This document shows positions 1-8,718 of a DNA stretch of 64,000 nucleotides, in pieces. The stretch lies in assembly GCA_021173225.1 (NCBI GenBank), contig JAJOLK010000018.1:1-64000 (forward strand), read 5' to 3'. Origin of the DNA: Phycisphaerales bacterium PN19_bin_20 (GTDB lineage Bacteria; Planctomycetota; Phycisphaerae; Phycisphaerales; UBA1924). Under the pieces are notes generated by a model. It did not search any database, was not told the origin of the DNA, and saw nothing but the letters and a program-made list of their open reading frames with translations. Position 1 is the stretch's first letter. Every line of letters begins with the position of its first letter. Made by a program: the position numbers and the translations under genes.

Positions 1-69
1 GCCCACGAGCACCGCATCAACGAAGCCGTCTTCGCCCTCTACGGCGTCAAGGGCCTGCCGGGAGAGTGA
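1..69 (+). CDS. 3' end of an unidentified gene, possibly a DNA-methylase-type protein
   Basis: The first 22 codons are open in frame 1 and end in TGA at 67-69. The tail reads HRINEAVFALYGVKG. A stretch of the form RIN-x-x-VF-x-LYG is common at the extreme C-terminus of Eco57I/TaqI-like adenine-specific methylase and restriction proteins (usually 'LVYxLYGL'). This is a weak similarity over about 15 residues; the rest of the gene lies outside the window, so the product is a guess. Confidence 0.35.
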   Translation, partial: AHEHRINEAVFALYGVKGLPGE

Positions 70-184
70 CCAACGGGGATCAAGCCGCCCGGCTGGATCA
101 AGTCAAGCCCGGTTCATGCCGATGCCACACACAACGCGCGGCAGCGTGCCGCCGGGGCTGACCGACAAGATCCGGAGATTCAAC

Positions 185-895
185 ATGGGCAACATTCCTG
201 ACAACCGCCGTGACCTGCTGGCCTTCGGTCTTTCGCACGCCGACACGTGGCAGACCGCCGCGCAGGAGATCGGCCTGACCAACGCCCAGGCCGCGCGCGT
301 CAAGGCCGACAGCGGCACGACCCAGGGCAAGCAGAACAGCGTCGAGATCCAGCGCGACGCGGTCAAGACCGCCACGCGGGAGCTCTCCGAGAACTACACC
401 GACCTGCGCCGCAGCGTCGCCGAGGCCGTCCGGACCATCACGACCTTCGCCGAGAACCAGCCGACCCAGAAGCTGCGCCTCGCGGTCTTCAACACCGCCA
501 ACATCGAGCCCCCCGCGCCGCGCCGCAACAACGTGCCGCCGAGGGTTGCCACCGAGCTGAAGGTCTCGTTGGACGCGACCACCGGCGCCCTGCAGCTGCG
601 CTGGAAGGCCGCGCAGCCCGCGGGCGTGGTGTACTCCGTCTACCGCAAGACCAGCACGAGCAGCACCTTCACGCTCGCGGGCGTTACCGGCGAGAAGAAG
701 TTCATCGACCTGGGCCTGCCCGGCTCGCCCAACATCGTGAGCTATTACGTCGTGGCCACCAAGGGCACCCTCAGCAGCAGCCCCGGCGGCACGCTGGAGG
801 TCCGCTTCGGCAACGGCGACGAGCGCAGCGAGTTTACTACCCGCACGACCTCGACCCTCCGCGCCGGCTCAGCGAACCCGCGGCTTGCCGCCTGA
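185..895 (+). CDS. Fibronectin type III domain protein, hypothetical
   Basis: The product is 236 aa with no signal peptide or membrane segment. The first ~100 residues are helical and polar (repeated Ala, Gln, Glu, Arg). After a Pro-rich linker (PPAPRRNNVPP), residues ~125-215 look like one beta-sandwich of the FN3 type: LQLRWKA near the start, VYSVYRKTS in the middle and IVSYYVVATKG near the end. The start is placed at ATG 185 because GGAGA at 174-178 sits six bases before it; an in-frame ATG at 116 lacks such a site. FN3 modules usually bind other proteins or polysaccharide, but this gene's role is unknown. A strong hairpin follows at 933-953. Confidence 0.7.
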   Translation: MGNIPDNRRDLLAFGLSHADTWQTAAQEIGLTNAQAARVKADSGTTQGKQNSVEIQRDAVKTATRELSENYTDLRRSVAEAVRTITTFAENQPTQKLRLAVFNTANIEPPAPRRNNVPPRVATELKVSLDATTGALQLRWKAAQPAGVVYSVYRKTSTSSTFTLAGVTGEKKFIDLGLPGSPNIVSYYVVATKGTLSSSPGGTLEVRFGNGDERSEFTTRTTSTLRAGSANPRLAA

Positions 896-932
896 GCGAA
901 CAAGCCACGACCGCAGAGCACCGATCAACAGC

Positions 933-960
933 CACCCCCGGCCTACGGGGGTGTGTTTGC
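933..960 (+). terminator. Hairpin terminator after the FN3 gene
   Basis: A perfect 8-bp stem (CACCCCCG / CGGGGGTG) encloses the loop GCCTA and is followed by TGTTTGCAT, a weak T-rich tail. It lies 37 bases after the stop codon of the FN3 gene. Confidence 0.6.
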
Positions 961-1102
961 ATAGGCCAAACCTCAGGAACCGGCCCCGAGTCCCCGCTCG
1001 CCAGCGCTTGTGGCCAGCGCGCTACCGCGCGTCCAGCTCCTCTGTAAGGTCTTACGTTCGCGGGCTGTGATCTGTGCCGGCCTGTGGCGAGGCCAGCTTA
1101 CC

Positions 1103-1154
1103 GACTTGCCTTGCCAGCTTGCCTTGCCAACTTACCTTGCCGACTTGCCTTGCC
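1103..1154. repeat. Tandem array, 4 x 13 bp
   Basis: Four adjacent 13-mers run GACTTGCCTTGCC, AGCTTGCCTTGCC, AACTTACCTTGCC, GACTTGCCTTGCC. Only the first two bases and one internal base vary. It is intergenic. Confidence 0.9.
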
Positions 1155-1219
1155 GACGCAGCAGGGGCCCAGCCCCCAAACGCCAAGCCGCACCTTGTCG
1201 TCGCGCCACACCCGCACCC

Positions 1220-2032
1220 TCAGCGCGTCGCCCGCAGCGCCTCGATGCTCCGCGCGTACAGCGCCGTGCTCCACGGGTACGGGTTGATCGGGCCGGGGCC
1301 CCAGAAGTCCACCCGCACCAGCCCCGCCTCGCCAAGCAGCGCGTGCCCCGGGGCGTACTGCGGTCGCTCGGCGTTATCAAACACCACCAGCCCGCCGGGC
1401 TTGACGCACGCCAGCGCCACCCGCGCGGACAGGTTCCGGGCCGTGCCGTCCACCACCACCACGTCAAAGCTCTCCGCGCCGCACAAGAGGCCCTCGGCGG
1501 CGTACGCGACCAGCTCATCTAGCCCTTCAGCCGGGCCCGGCGCTTGCGCCTGCGCGCTGGCCAAACCCGCGGCCCACGCCCGCACCACCGCGCCCGCGCC
1601 TGCGTCTGTCGGCACCGACCCCGCCGGCCGCAGGCGGATGTCCAGCCCCGCCGCCGCCTCTGTAGCGATGAACTGCGCGTGCCACACAGGGTCATGCTCG
1701 ACCGCCACCACCGTGCAGCCGCGCTGCGTCCACCAGCGCGTGCTGCCCCCGCTGCCAAACTCCAGCACCCGCGCGGCCCTGGGCACGCACCGCTCAAGCA
1801 CCAGCCGCGCCGCGTAGGTGTACCAGGGCACCGGGCCGTCCAGGCCCTCGCTGCGCCCAGAGAGCACGCTCTTGTCCCAGCCCTGTGGGCGCAGCGTCTG
1901 ATCCAGCAGCTCGCGGGCCGCCAGCGCCACGCGCTGGTCAACCTCGCGCCACTTGCGCTCCGCCCGTGATGTCCGCCCAAAGAGCTTCATGCGTGCTTGG
2001 TCGTTCCAGCTTCGCCCGCGCTCCGCGCTCAC
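1220..2032 (-). CDS. SAM-dependent methyltransferase-like protein
   Basis: The protein has a Rossmann methyltransferase layout: a glycine-rich motif I (VLEFGSGGSTRWW), an acidic residue ending the next strand (VVAVEHD), and a later strand DVVVVDG followed by KPGGLVVFDN. The family around motif I (FGSGGSTxW) contains many uncharacterised methyltransferases linked to glycan or secondary metabolism; the substrate cannot be told. A GTG start at 2032 overlaps the stop of the upstream PQQ dehydrogenase by four bases (GTGA), suggesting coupled translation and 270 aa. An ATG at 1990 (MKLFGRTS) would give 256 aa and is equally plausible. Confidence 0.7.
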   Translation of the reverse strand: MSAERGRSWNDQARMKLFGRTSRAERKWREVDQRVALAARELLDQTLRPQGWDKSVLSGRSEGLDGPVPWYTYAARLVLERCVPRAARVLEFGSGGSTRWWTQRGCTVVAVEHDPVWHAQFIATEAAAGLDIRLRPAGSVPTDAGAGAVVRAWAAGLASAQAQAPGPAEGLDELVAYAAEGLLCGAESFDVVVVDGTARNLSARVALACVKPGGLVVFDNAERPQYAPGHALLGEAGLVRVDFWGPGPINPYPWSTALYARSIEALRATR

Positions 2033-3786
2033 GGCGTCGTTACGGGCGCCAGACGCACCACGCGGTCCGGGTCGTTGAGCACAATCAGCACCGACCCGTC
2101 GATGGCCGTCACCACGTCACGCACGCGCCCGCGGCCATGAAAGACCTCCTCCACCTCCGTCACCGCGCCGCCAATTACGCGCACGCGCTGCACCGTCTGC
2201 ATCGCCAGCCCGCCCGCCAGCAAGTCACCTCGCCAGCCCGGGAACGCCTCGCCCTTGGGCCCAGCGCCCACCAGCGTCAGCCCGCACGCCGCGATCGACG
2301 GCAGCCACCGGTGCGCCGCGTCCGTTACCTCGCTGGGCTTGGGCTTGCTGCGCTCGGTAGAGGCCGCATCAAGCCCGGCGTTCGCCGCCAGCGTCACGTC
2401 GGCAAACGGCGTCTGATACGGCGTGTCGTTGTAGTTGATCCCGTAACTAAGCAGCGGCCAGCCGTAGTGCCCCGCACGCGTAATTACGTTCAGCTCATCA
2501 CCCCCGCGCGGCGCGTGCTCGGTCTCCCACAGCGTCCCATCGGCCCCGAACGCAAGGCCCTGCGGGTTGCGATGCCCGTACGACCAGATGCTCGACAGCG
2601 CGCCCTTGACGTCGACAAATGGGTTGTCGCTCGGCACGCGCCCGTCGTCGTGCAAACGGTGCACCTTCCCGTTGGGCTTGGTCAGGTCGTCCGAGTCGCT
2701 GCCACGCCCGTGCTCGCCGATCCCGAAGAACACATACCCGCCACGCTTGCCGCTCACGCCCGCCGGATCGAACGCAATCCGGCAGCCAAAGTGGAGCCCC
2801 GTGCGAACGTACAGCTCAGGCTTGCTCTCAAAGATCGTCTGTTGGTCCGTCCACCGCAGCGTCGCGCCCTGGGGCGTCTGCGTCGCGGTGATCTTCCCGC
2901 GGACCACCTTGGTCGTTGTCACCTTTCTGCCGCCGACGGTCTTGGGGTCAGCAAACGAGAGATACACCCATCCAGTGCCTGCGCCCTCACCTGCGCCCCC
3001 AACTGCGCCCCCAACTGCGCCCACGCCTGCGCCACTACCTGCGCCCCCACCCGCGTCACCACCCGCGTCACCAAGCGCAAACTCTGGGTGCAGTGCGACA
3101 TCCATCAGCCCGCCCTGCCCCGACGCGAACACCTCTGGCGTCCCCTCGATCGCCTTCGACAACCGCCCACCTACCAGCAGCCGCAAGTTCCCCTCGCGCT
3201 CGGTGATCAGCAGCGCCGGCAGCGCCTTGGCCCCCGCCGCCTTCACCTCATCACCCGCCACCGTCAGCTTGCTCAGCGCTGAGCCCTCGGGCAAGCTCTC
3301 GACCGCCCACGGCGTCTCAAGCCCGCTGCCCACCACCGTCTCAACCGTAAACAACGCGTGCTGCGTCTTGAACGCCGTACCCGCCGGCGCGCCCTTGGGC
3401 GTCACCGGCGCCTTGGTCTCACGCATGTGCTTGTACTGCAGCTCGCGGATGTGCACCACCATCGACCACACCTGCGAGTCCGACAGCGACTCACTGAACC
3501 CGTTCATGGTCGTGTTCGGCAGCCCGTTCTTGATCGCGTCGAAGTACTCACGGTCCCGGCTCGGCACGAAAAACTCGTCATTGAGCAGGCTCGGCGTGCC
3601 CGACGGCCCACCCTTGCCCGTCACGCCGTGGCAGCTCGCGCACGTGGTGTTGAACAGCTCACTGACCGGCCCGCCGCCGCCGATCTGGGCAAGCGCGAAC
3701 GGCGCAAGCCGCCCCGGCGCAAGCACCCCGCCAGCGATGGCCGCGACGACCGCGGCAAACACCGCGCGAGGGAGAGACGGGCTCAT
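2029..3786 (-). CDS. Secreted cytochrome c / PQQ-dependent sugar dehydrogenase fusion
   Basis: A signal peptide (SPSLPRAVFAAVVAAIAGG) is followed by a small cytochrome c domain with haem motif CASCH at residues 49-53, then a six-bladed propeller of the soluble glucose/aldose dehydrogenase family. Family marks are TEHAPRGGDELN, HYGWP and GDLLAGGL. It probably oxidises sugars in the periplasm and passes electrons from PQQ to its own haem. The start at ATG 3786 gives a good signal peptide; ATG 3813 is an alternative. Odd: a Gly/Ala-rich insert (GGDAGGGAGSGAGVGA...) between propeller strands is encoded by a 12-nt repeat at 2979-3076. The gene lies between serS and a methyltransferase and overlaps the latter. 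Confidence 0.9.
   Translation of the reverse strand: MSPSLPRAVFAAVVAAIAGGVLAPGRLAPFALAQIGGGGPVSELFNTTCASCHGVTGKGGPSGTPSLLNDEFFVPSRDREYFDAIKNGLPNTTMNGFSESLSDSQVWSMVVHIRELQYKHMRETKAPVTPKGAPAGTAFKTQHALFTVETVVGSGLETPWAVESLPEGSALSKLTVAGDEVKAAGAKALPALLITEREGNLRLLVGGRLSKAIEGTPEVFASGQGGLMDVALHPEFALGDAGGDAGGGAGSGAGVGAVGGAVGGAGEGAGTGWVYLSFADPKTVGGRKVTTTKVVRGKITATQTPQGATLRWTDQQTIFESKPELYVRTGLHFGCRIAFDPAGVSGKRGGYVFFGIGEHGRGSDSDDLTKPNGKVHRLHDDGRVPSDNPFVDVKGALSSIWSYGHRNPQGLAFGADGTLWETEHAPRGGDELNVITRAGHYGWPLLSYGINYNDTPYQTPFADVTLAANAGLDAASTERSKPKPSEVTDAAHRWLPSIAACGLTLVGAGPKGEAFPGWRGDLLAGGLAMQTVQRVRVIGGAVTEVEEVFHGRGRVRDVVTAIDGSVLIVLNDPDRVVRLAPVTTP
2979..3076. repeat. Intragenic C-rich tandem repeat in the PQQ dehydrogenase gene
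   Basis: Imperfect 12-nt units of the type CTGCGCCCCCAA are repeated about eight times. Read on the minus strand they encode a Gly/Ala/Val run within the dehydrogenase domain. All units keep the reading frame. Confidence 0.85.
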
Positions 3787-3896
3787 CACGGCAGTCGGCG
3801 TGTTCAGGCGCATGGCCGAGTGTACGTCGCCGACCCACCGGGTGACCTTGAGGCACACCCACCGCCGCTTCAACACCTCAAACCACCCCGCAACCC

Positions 3897-5378
3897 TCAA
3901 CCAATCTGCGTCTTGCCGCCCATGTACTCGCGCAGCACCTCAGGCACCGTCACCGTTCCGTCGGCGTTCTGGTACATCTCCAAGATCGGGATCAGCAGCC
4001 GCGGGCTCGCCGCCACCGTGTTGTTCAAAGAGTGGCAGACCACCGGCGCGCCCTTGCCCGCCTCGCCGCCCGCCCGGTACCGCATGTTCAGCCGTCGGCA
4101 CTGATAGTCATACAAACGGCTGGCCGAGTGTGTCTCACCAAACCCGCCGCTGGGCACGCCGTCCGCGTCAACCTCGCCGCGCCCGGGCATCCAGCACTCA
4201 ACGTCCACCATGTCCGCGTTCTTGACCCCCAAGTCCGCCGTGCAACACTGCAGCAGGCGGTACGGCAGCCCCAGGCTTTGCAACAGCGCGTCCACATACC
4301 CCAGCATCTCCTTGTGCCAGCGACGGCTCTCCGCCTCGTCAGCCCGGCAGATGATGACCTGCTCAACCTTGTCAAATACGTGCACGCGGTACAGCCCCGC
4401 CGTGTCCTTGCCCGCCGCACCGGCCTCGCGCCTAAAGCACGGCGAGACCGTCACGTACTTCAGCGGAAGCTGCGCCTCGTCAAGAATCTCACCCTCGTGC
4501 AGGCCCATCAGCCCGACCTCGCCGGTCCCGGTCAGGAACAGGTCGTGCCCGGCCGCTTTGGCGTCCGCGCCGCCCCCGGCCGAACCAGCTACGTCAGCAT
4601 CGGCCCGCGCCCGCTCGTTGATCATGTACGCCTGCTCACGCCCCGCCGGGAAGAACCCCGTGCCAATCATGCACTCCTCGCGCACCAGCACCGGCACGCT
4701 CATGGGCACAAACCCGTTGCGCCGCACCATAAAGTCCATCGCGTACCGCAGCACCGCCTGGTGCAGCAGCATCCCGTCACCCGCCAGCACGTACGACCGC
4801 GTGCCAGACATCTTGACCCCGCGCGGAAAGTCCACCAGCCCAAGCCGTCCGCACAGGTCGATGTGCGTCCGCGGCGCGAAGCCCCGGTTCGCCTTGAAGC
4901 TCTTGGCAAAGTCCCACCCGCCTGTCACCACAGCGCCTGCCGCGGGTGCCCACGTCCGAAGCTGCACGTTGTCGTCGCTGCCCTGGCCGCGCGGCACATC
5001 CGCGTCCGGCGGCTGCGGGATCGTCAGCATCAGCGCCGTCAGCTCAGGCTCAACCGCCTTCTCCTGCACTTCTAGCTCTTGCACCTGCGCCTTGAGGGCC
5101 GCGGGCTTGGCCCGAAGCTCAGCCACCTGCGCCTCCAGCGCCGCGCGCTGCGCCGGGTCGGTGGCCTTCTTCAGCTCTCCATTCAGCTTGCCAAGCAGCG
5201 GGCCCACGCTCTTTTCAAGCTGGCCCTGCTCGCCCGCGAGCGCCTGGCGGCGCGTCTGCAGCGCGCGGCGCTGCTCGTCAAGCGCCAGCGCCCGGTCGAT
5301 GTCCACCGGCATCTTCTTGAGGGCCGCGCCCTCCTTAAACTTCGCCGGATTTTCACGCAGGGCCTTCAGGTCGATCAT
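3897..5378 (-). CDS. serS: Seryl-tRNA synthetase
   Basis: At 493 aa this is a class II synthetase that charges tRNA-Ser (and tRNA-Sec where present). The N-terminal ~110 residues form the long coiled-coil arm (EQRRALQTRRQALAGEQGQLE). The catalytic domain shows FFPAGREQAY, motif 2 as FRREAGAAGKDTAGLYR, and motif 3 near the C-terminus in the LNNTVAASPRLLIPILE stretch. The start ATG at 5378 (MIDLKALREN) matches the family's usual beginning; an upstream in-frame start would add eight unconserved residues. A Gly/Ala insert (ADVAGSAGGGADAKAAG) interrupts the region between the catalytic strands. The PQQ dehydrogenase starts 110 bases downstream on the same strand. Confidence 0.97.
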   Translation of the reverse strand: MIDLKALRENPAKFKEGAALKKMPVDIDRALALDEQRRALQTRRQALAGEQGQLEKSVGPLLGKLNGELKKATDPAQRAALEAQVAELRAKPAALKAQVQELEVQEKAVEPELTALMLTIPQPPDADVPRGQGSDDNVQLRTWAPAAGAVVTGGWDFAKSFKANRGFAPRTHIDLCGRLGLVDFPRGVKMSGTRSYVLAGDGMLLHQAVLRYAMDFMVRRNGFVPMSVPVLVREECMIGTGFFPAGREQAYMINERARADADVAGSAGGGADAKAAGHDLFLTGTGEVGLMGLHEGEILDEAQLPLKYVTVSPCFRREAGAAGKDTAGLYRVHVFDKVEQVIICRADEAESRRWHKEMLGYVDALLQSLGLPYRLLQCCTADLGVKNADMVDVECWMPGRGEVDADGVPSGGFGETHSASRLYDYQCRRLNMRYRAGGEAGKGAPVVCHSLNNTVAASPRLLIPILEMYQNADGTVTVPEVLREYMGGKTQIG

Positions 5379-5509
5379 GGGGCAGAGCGTAGCGCCCAGC
5401 ACCCACGCGAACGCCCCCTAAGGGTGCTCCGCACGACTAGACTTCACCCTCACCAAGCCACGTCCGCGGCCGCCACCCACACGGCCGTCTCATTGAGGTC
5501 ACTCGCTCC

Positions 5510-8500
5510 ATGAACACCCCCAAGAACGCCTCGAGCCAGCCCGCCGCCGCCGCCGGCAACCACGCCAACCTGCAGACCAACGGCCATGCCCACACCAGCG
5601 CCCACAACCACACCAACAGCCACGCCCACAACCAGCCGCTCGCCGGCTCGGTGCTGAACCCCTCAGACACCTTCGCCCCGCGCCACATCGGCCCCAGCCC
5701 CGCAGAGATCGACGAGATGCTCGCGCTGGTCGGCTACCCCAGCCTTGAAGCCTTCACCGACGCGGTCGTGCCCGAGAGCATCCGCAACCGCGCGCCGATG
5801 AACCTGCCCGCCGCCATGACCGAGAGCCAGGCCCTCGCCGCGCTCCACGCCGTCGCCTCGCGCAACGTCGTCGCGCGGACCATGATCGGCATGGGCTACT
5901 ACGACACCATCACCCCGCCGGTGATCCTCCGCAACATCATCGAGAACCCCGGGTGGTACACGCAGTACACCCCGTACCAGGCCGAGATCGCCCAAGGCCG
6001 CCTCGAAGCCCTCCTCAACTTCCAGACCCTCGTTAGTGACCTCACAGGTCTCCCGCTCGCCGGCGCCTCGCTGCTTGATGAAGGCACCGCCGCCGCCGAG
6101 GCCATGGCCATGTGCTTCAGCATGGGTGACCACGCCCGCGGAACATTCCTGATCGCCGACGACTGCCACCCGCAGACTATCGCCGTCGTCCAGACCCGCG
6201 CCGAGAGCATGGGCGTCAAGACCCTCGTGCTCCCCATCGCCAAGCTCACCGCCGCCCTCGCCCCCGACGTCTGCGGCGTGCTCATCCAGTACCCCAACAC
6301 CAGCGGCGTGGTCAACGCTCATCAAGAACTCTGCGCCAACGCCAAGGCCGCCGGCGTGGTCACCGTCGCCGCCACAGACCTGCTCGCCCTCACGCTGCTG
6401 ACGCCCCCCGGTGAGTGGGGGGCCGAGATCGCCGTCGGCAGCGCCCAGCGCCTGGGCGTCCCGATGGGCTTCGGCGGGCCGCACGCCGCCTTCATCGCCA
6501 CACGCACCGAGCACGCCCGCAAGATGCCCGGGCGGCTCATCGGCGTCTCGCGTGACGCGCAGGGCAAGCCCGCGCTCCGCATGGCCATCCAGACGCGCGA
6601 GCAGCACATCAAGCGTGACAAAGCCACCAGCAACATCTGCACCGCCCAGGCCCTTCTGGCGATCTGCGCCAGCATGTACGCGGTCTACCACGGGCCCGAG
6701 GGCCTCCGCCGCATCGCCAAGCGCGCCCACGCCTACACCCAGGCCCTCCGCGCCGGGCTCAAGGCCATGGGTCACCAGATCGACGACGCCGCGATCGTCT
6801 TTGACACCATCCGCGTCCGCCCCGTCGGCCGTACCGCCGCTGATGTCATCGCCTCCGCCGCCGCACGGCGCATCAACCTGCGAGACTTCGGCGACGGGAC
6901 CGTCGGCATCAGCTGTGACGAGACCACCGACCGCGCCTGCGCTCGCGAGCTGCTCGCCGCGTTTGGCGGTACCGGGATGGAGGACCTCGAAGCGCTCCTT
7001 GCACGCACCACCGATCAGCTCCCCACCGCCTTCGCCCGCACCACCGGCTACCTGACCCACCCCGTCTTCAACACCCACCACAGTGAGCACGAGATGCTCC
7101 GCTACATCTTCAAGCTCATGGGCCGCGACCTCTCGCTCGCGCAGAGCATGATCCCCCTGGGCTCGTGCACCATGAAGCTCAACGCCACCAGCGAGATGAT
7201 CCCCGTGACCTGGCCGCAGTTCGGCCGCCTTCACCCCTTCGCACCAACCGAGCAAACCCAGGGCTACGCACAGATGTTCCGCGACCTGGAGACTTGGCTC
7301 GCCGAGATCACCGGCTTCGACGCCGTCAGCCTCCAGCCCAACGCCGGCAGCCAGGGTGAGTACGCCGGGCTCCTGGTCATCCGCGCTTACCACCGCAGCC
7401 GCGGGCACCACCACCGCAACATCTGCCTCATCCCCGACAGCGCCCACGGCACCAACCCCGCCTCCGCCGTCATCGCTGGCATGAAGGTCGTCCCCGTCAA
7501 GAACGACGCCCAGGGCAACGTAGATCTGGACGACCTCGCCCTCAAAGTCAACGAGCACCGCAACAGCCTCGCCGCGCTCATGGTCACCTACCCCAGCACC
7601 TACGGCGTCTTTGAGGAACAGATCAAGACCATCTGCAAGATGGTCCACGACGCCGGCGGCCAGGTCTACATGGACGGCGCCAACATGAACGCGCAGGTCG
7701 GCCTCACCAGCCCGGGGCTCATCGGTGCCGACGTCTGCCACCTTAACTTGCACAAAACCTTCTGCATCCCCCACGGCGGCGGCGGCCCGGGCATGGGCCC
7801 CATCTGCATGAAGAGCCACCTCGCGCCCTTCATGGCCGGCCACCCGGTCACCAGCCCCTTCAGCGGCCAAAGCGAGGTGAACAAGCTCGCCGCTGGCGGC
7901 TCAAAGGCCACCGGGCCCGTCTCTGCCGCGCCCTTTGGCTCACCCAGCATCCTTGTCATTAGCTGGATGTACATCGCCATGATGGGGGCTGACGGTCTCC
8001 GCCGGGCCACCCAGGTCGCCTGCCTCAACGCCAACTACATGGCCAAGCGCCTTGAAGCCACCTTCCCCATCCTCTTCCGCGGCTCAAGCGGGCTCTGCGC
8101 ACACGAGTTCATCCTCGACGTTCGCCCCGCCAACGCCCGCGCAGGCATCACTGTTGATGACGTTGCCAAGCGCCTGCAAGACTACGGCTTTCACGGCCCC
8201 ACCATGAGCTGGCCCGTCGCCGGTACACTTATGATCGAGCCGACCGAGAGCGAAGGCAAGGCCGAGCTTGACCGCTACTGCGACGCGATCATCGGCATCG
8301 GCCGCGAGATCGACGAGGTCGCCAGCGGCGCCGCCGACAAGCTCAACAATGTCCTCAAGCACGCGCCCCACACCCAGCAGGTCGTCACCAGCGACGCCTG
8401 GGACCGCCCCTACCCGCGCGAGAAGGCCGCCTACCCCGCGCCCTGGCTGCGCGACGCAAAGTTCTGGCCGCCCGTCAGCCGCGTAGACAACCCCTACGGC

Positions 8501-8548
8501 GACCGCAACCTCGTCTGCACATGCCCACCTATGAGCACCTACGCCTAA
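5510..8548 (+). CDS. gcvP: Glycine dehydrogenase (decarboxylating), P protein
   Basis: This single-chain, 1012-aa P protein of the glycine cleavage system decarboxylates glycine with PLP and passes the aminomethyl group to lipoyl-GcvH. The family start FAPRHIGPS lies at about residue 57. The PLP-lysine segment is [17 protein letters not shown] at about residue 750, and both homologous halves (N-terminal alpha-like, C-terminal beta-like) are present. Odd: the first ~48 residues are a His/Asn-rich extension ([19 protein letters not shown]) before the conserved domain. No gcvT or gcvH is in the window. ATG 5510 is the first start available; GAGG occurs about 12 bases upstream. No glycine riboswitch was recognised upstream. 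Confidence 0.97.
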   Translation: MNTPKNASSQPAAAAGNHANLQTNGHAHTSAHNHTNSHAHNQPLAGSVLNPSDTFAPRHIGPSPAEIDEMLALVGYPSLEAFTDAVVPESIRNRAPMNLPAAMTESQALAALHAVASRNVVARTMIGMGYYDTITPPVILRNIIENPGWYTQYTPYQAEIAQGRLEALLNFQTLVSDLTGLPLAGASLLDEGTAAAEAMAMCFSMGDHARGTFLIADDCHPQTIAVVQTRAESMGVKTLVLPIAKLTAALAPDVCGVLIQYPNTSGVVNAHQELCANAKAAGVVTVAATDLLALTLLTPPGEWGAEIAVGSAQRLGVPMGFGGPHAAFIATRTEHARKMPGRLIGVSRDAQGKPALRMAIQTREQHIKRDKATSNICTAQALLAICASMYAVYHGPEGLRRIAKRAHAYTQALRAGLKAMGHQIDDAAIVFDTIRVRPVGRTAADVIASAAARRINLRDFGDGTVGISCDETTDRACARELLAAFGGTGMEDLEALLARTTDQLPTAFARTTGYLTHPVFNTHHSEHEMLRYIFKLMGRDLSLAQSMIPLGSCTMKLNATSEMIPVTWPQFGRLHPFAPTEQTQGYAQMFRDLETWLAEITGFDAVSLQPNAGSQGEYAGLLVIRAYHRSRGHHHRNICLIPDSAHGTNPASAVIAGMKVVPVKNDAQGNVDLDDLALKVNEHRNSLAALMVTYPSTYGVFEEQIKTICKMVHDAGGQVYMDGANMNAQVGLTSPGLIGADVCHLNLHKTFCIPHGGGGPGMGPICMKSHLAPFMAGHPVTSPFSGQSEVNKLAAGGSKATGPVSAAPFGSPSILVISWMYIAMMGADGLRRATQVACLNANYMAKRLEATFPILFRGSSGLCAHEFILDVRPANARAGITVDDVAKRLQDYGFHGPTMSWPVAGTLMIEPTESEGKAELDRYCDAIIGIGREIDEVASGAADKLNNVLKHAPHTQQVVTSDAWDRPYPREKAAYPAPWLRDAKFWPPVSRVDNPYGDRNLVCTCPPMSTYA

Positions 8549-8718
8549 CCGGTCTCTTACTTCTATCTTCTGTGGGCGGGCTTCCGCCAGTCTCTTATCT
8601 TTGCCTTGCGAGGCGCTGGTTTCCAACACGCCTCTTACTTCCTGCCGAGCGTGGAGCAGCTATTCATCGTGCCATCGTGCCATCGTGCCAATGGCCCCCG
8701 ATCCCCCGATCCCTTCCC

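Larger units (their letters stand above)
896..1219. other. Intergenic region, 324 bp
   Basis: No convincing gene is seen here. The stretch holds the hairpin at 933-953 and a four-copy 13-bp tandem array at 1103-1154. It separates the FN3 gene from the convergent methyltransferase gene. Confidence 0.6.

Noticed and set aside
1103..1154. CRISPR-like repeat
   Set aside because: Units are adjacent, short (13 bp), without unique spacers and without cas genes.
5379..5509. Glycine riboswitch before gcvP
   Set aside because: The characteristic paired aptamer motifs and conserved GGAGA/CGAAACUC-like cores were not seen in this 131-bp leader.
5663..7870. 735-codon open frame antisense to gcvP
   Set aside because: Gly/Ala/Val/Asp-rich translation with no domain; a by-product of high GC and the strong codon bias of gcvP.
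8549..8718. Small gene between gcvP and folC
   Set aside because: Only short frames without family pattern; the gap holds pyrimidine-rich TCTCTTA... repeats and a small CATCGTGC repeat.
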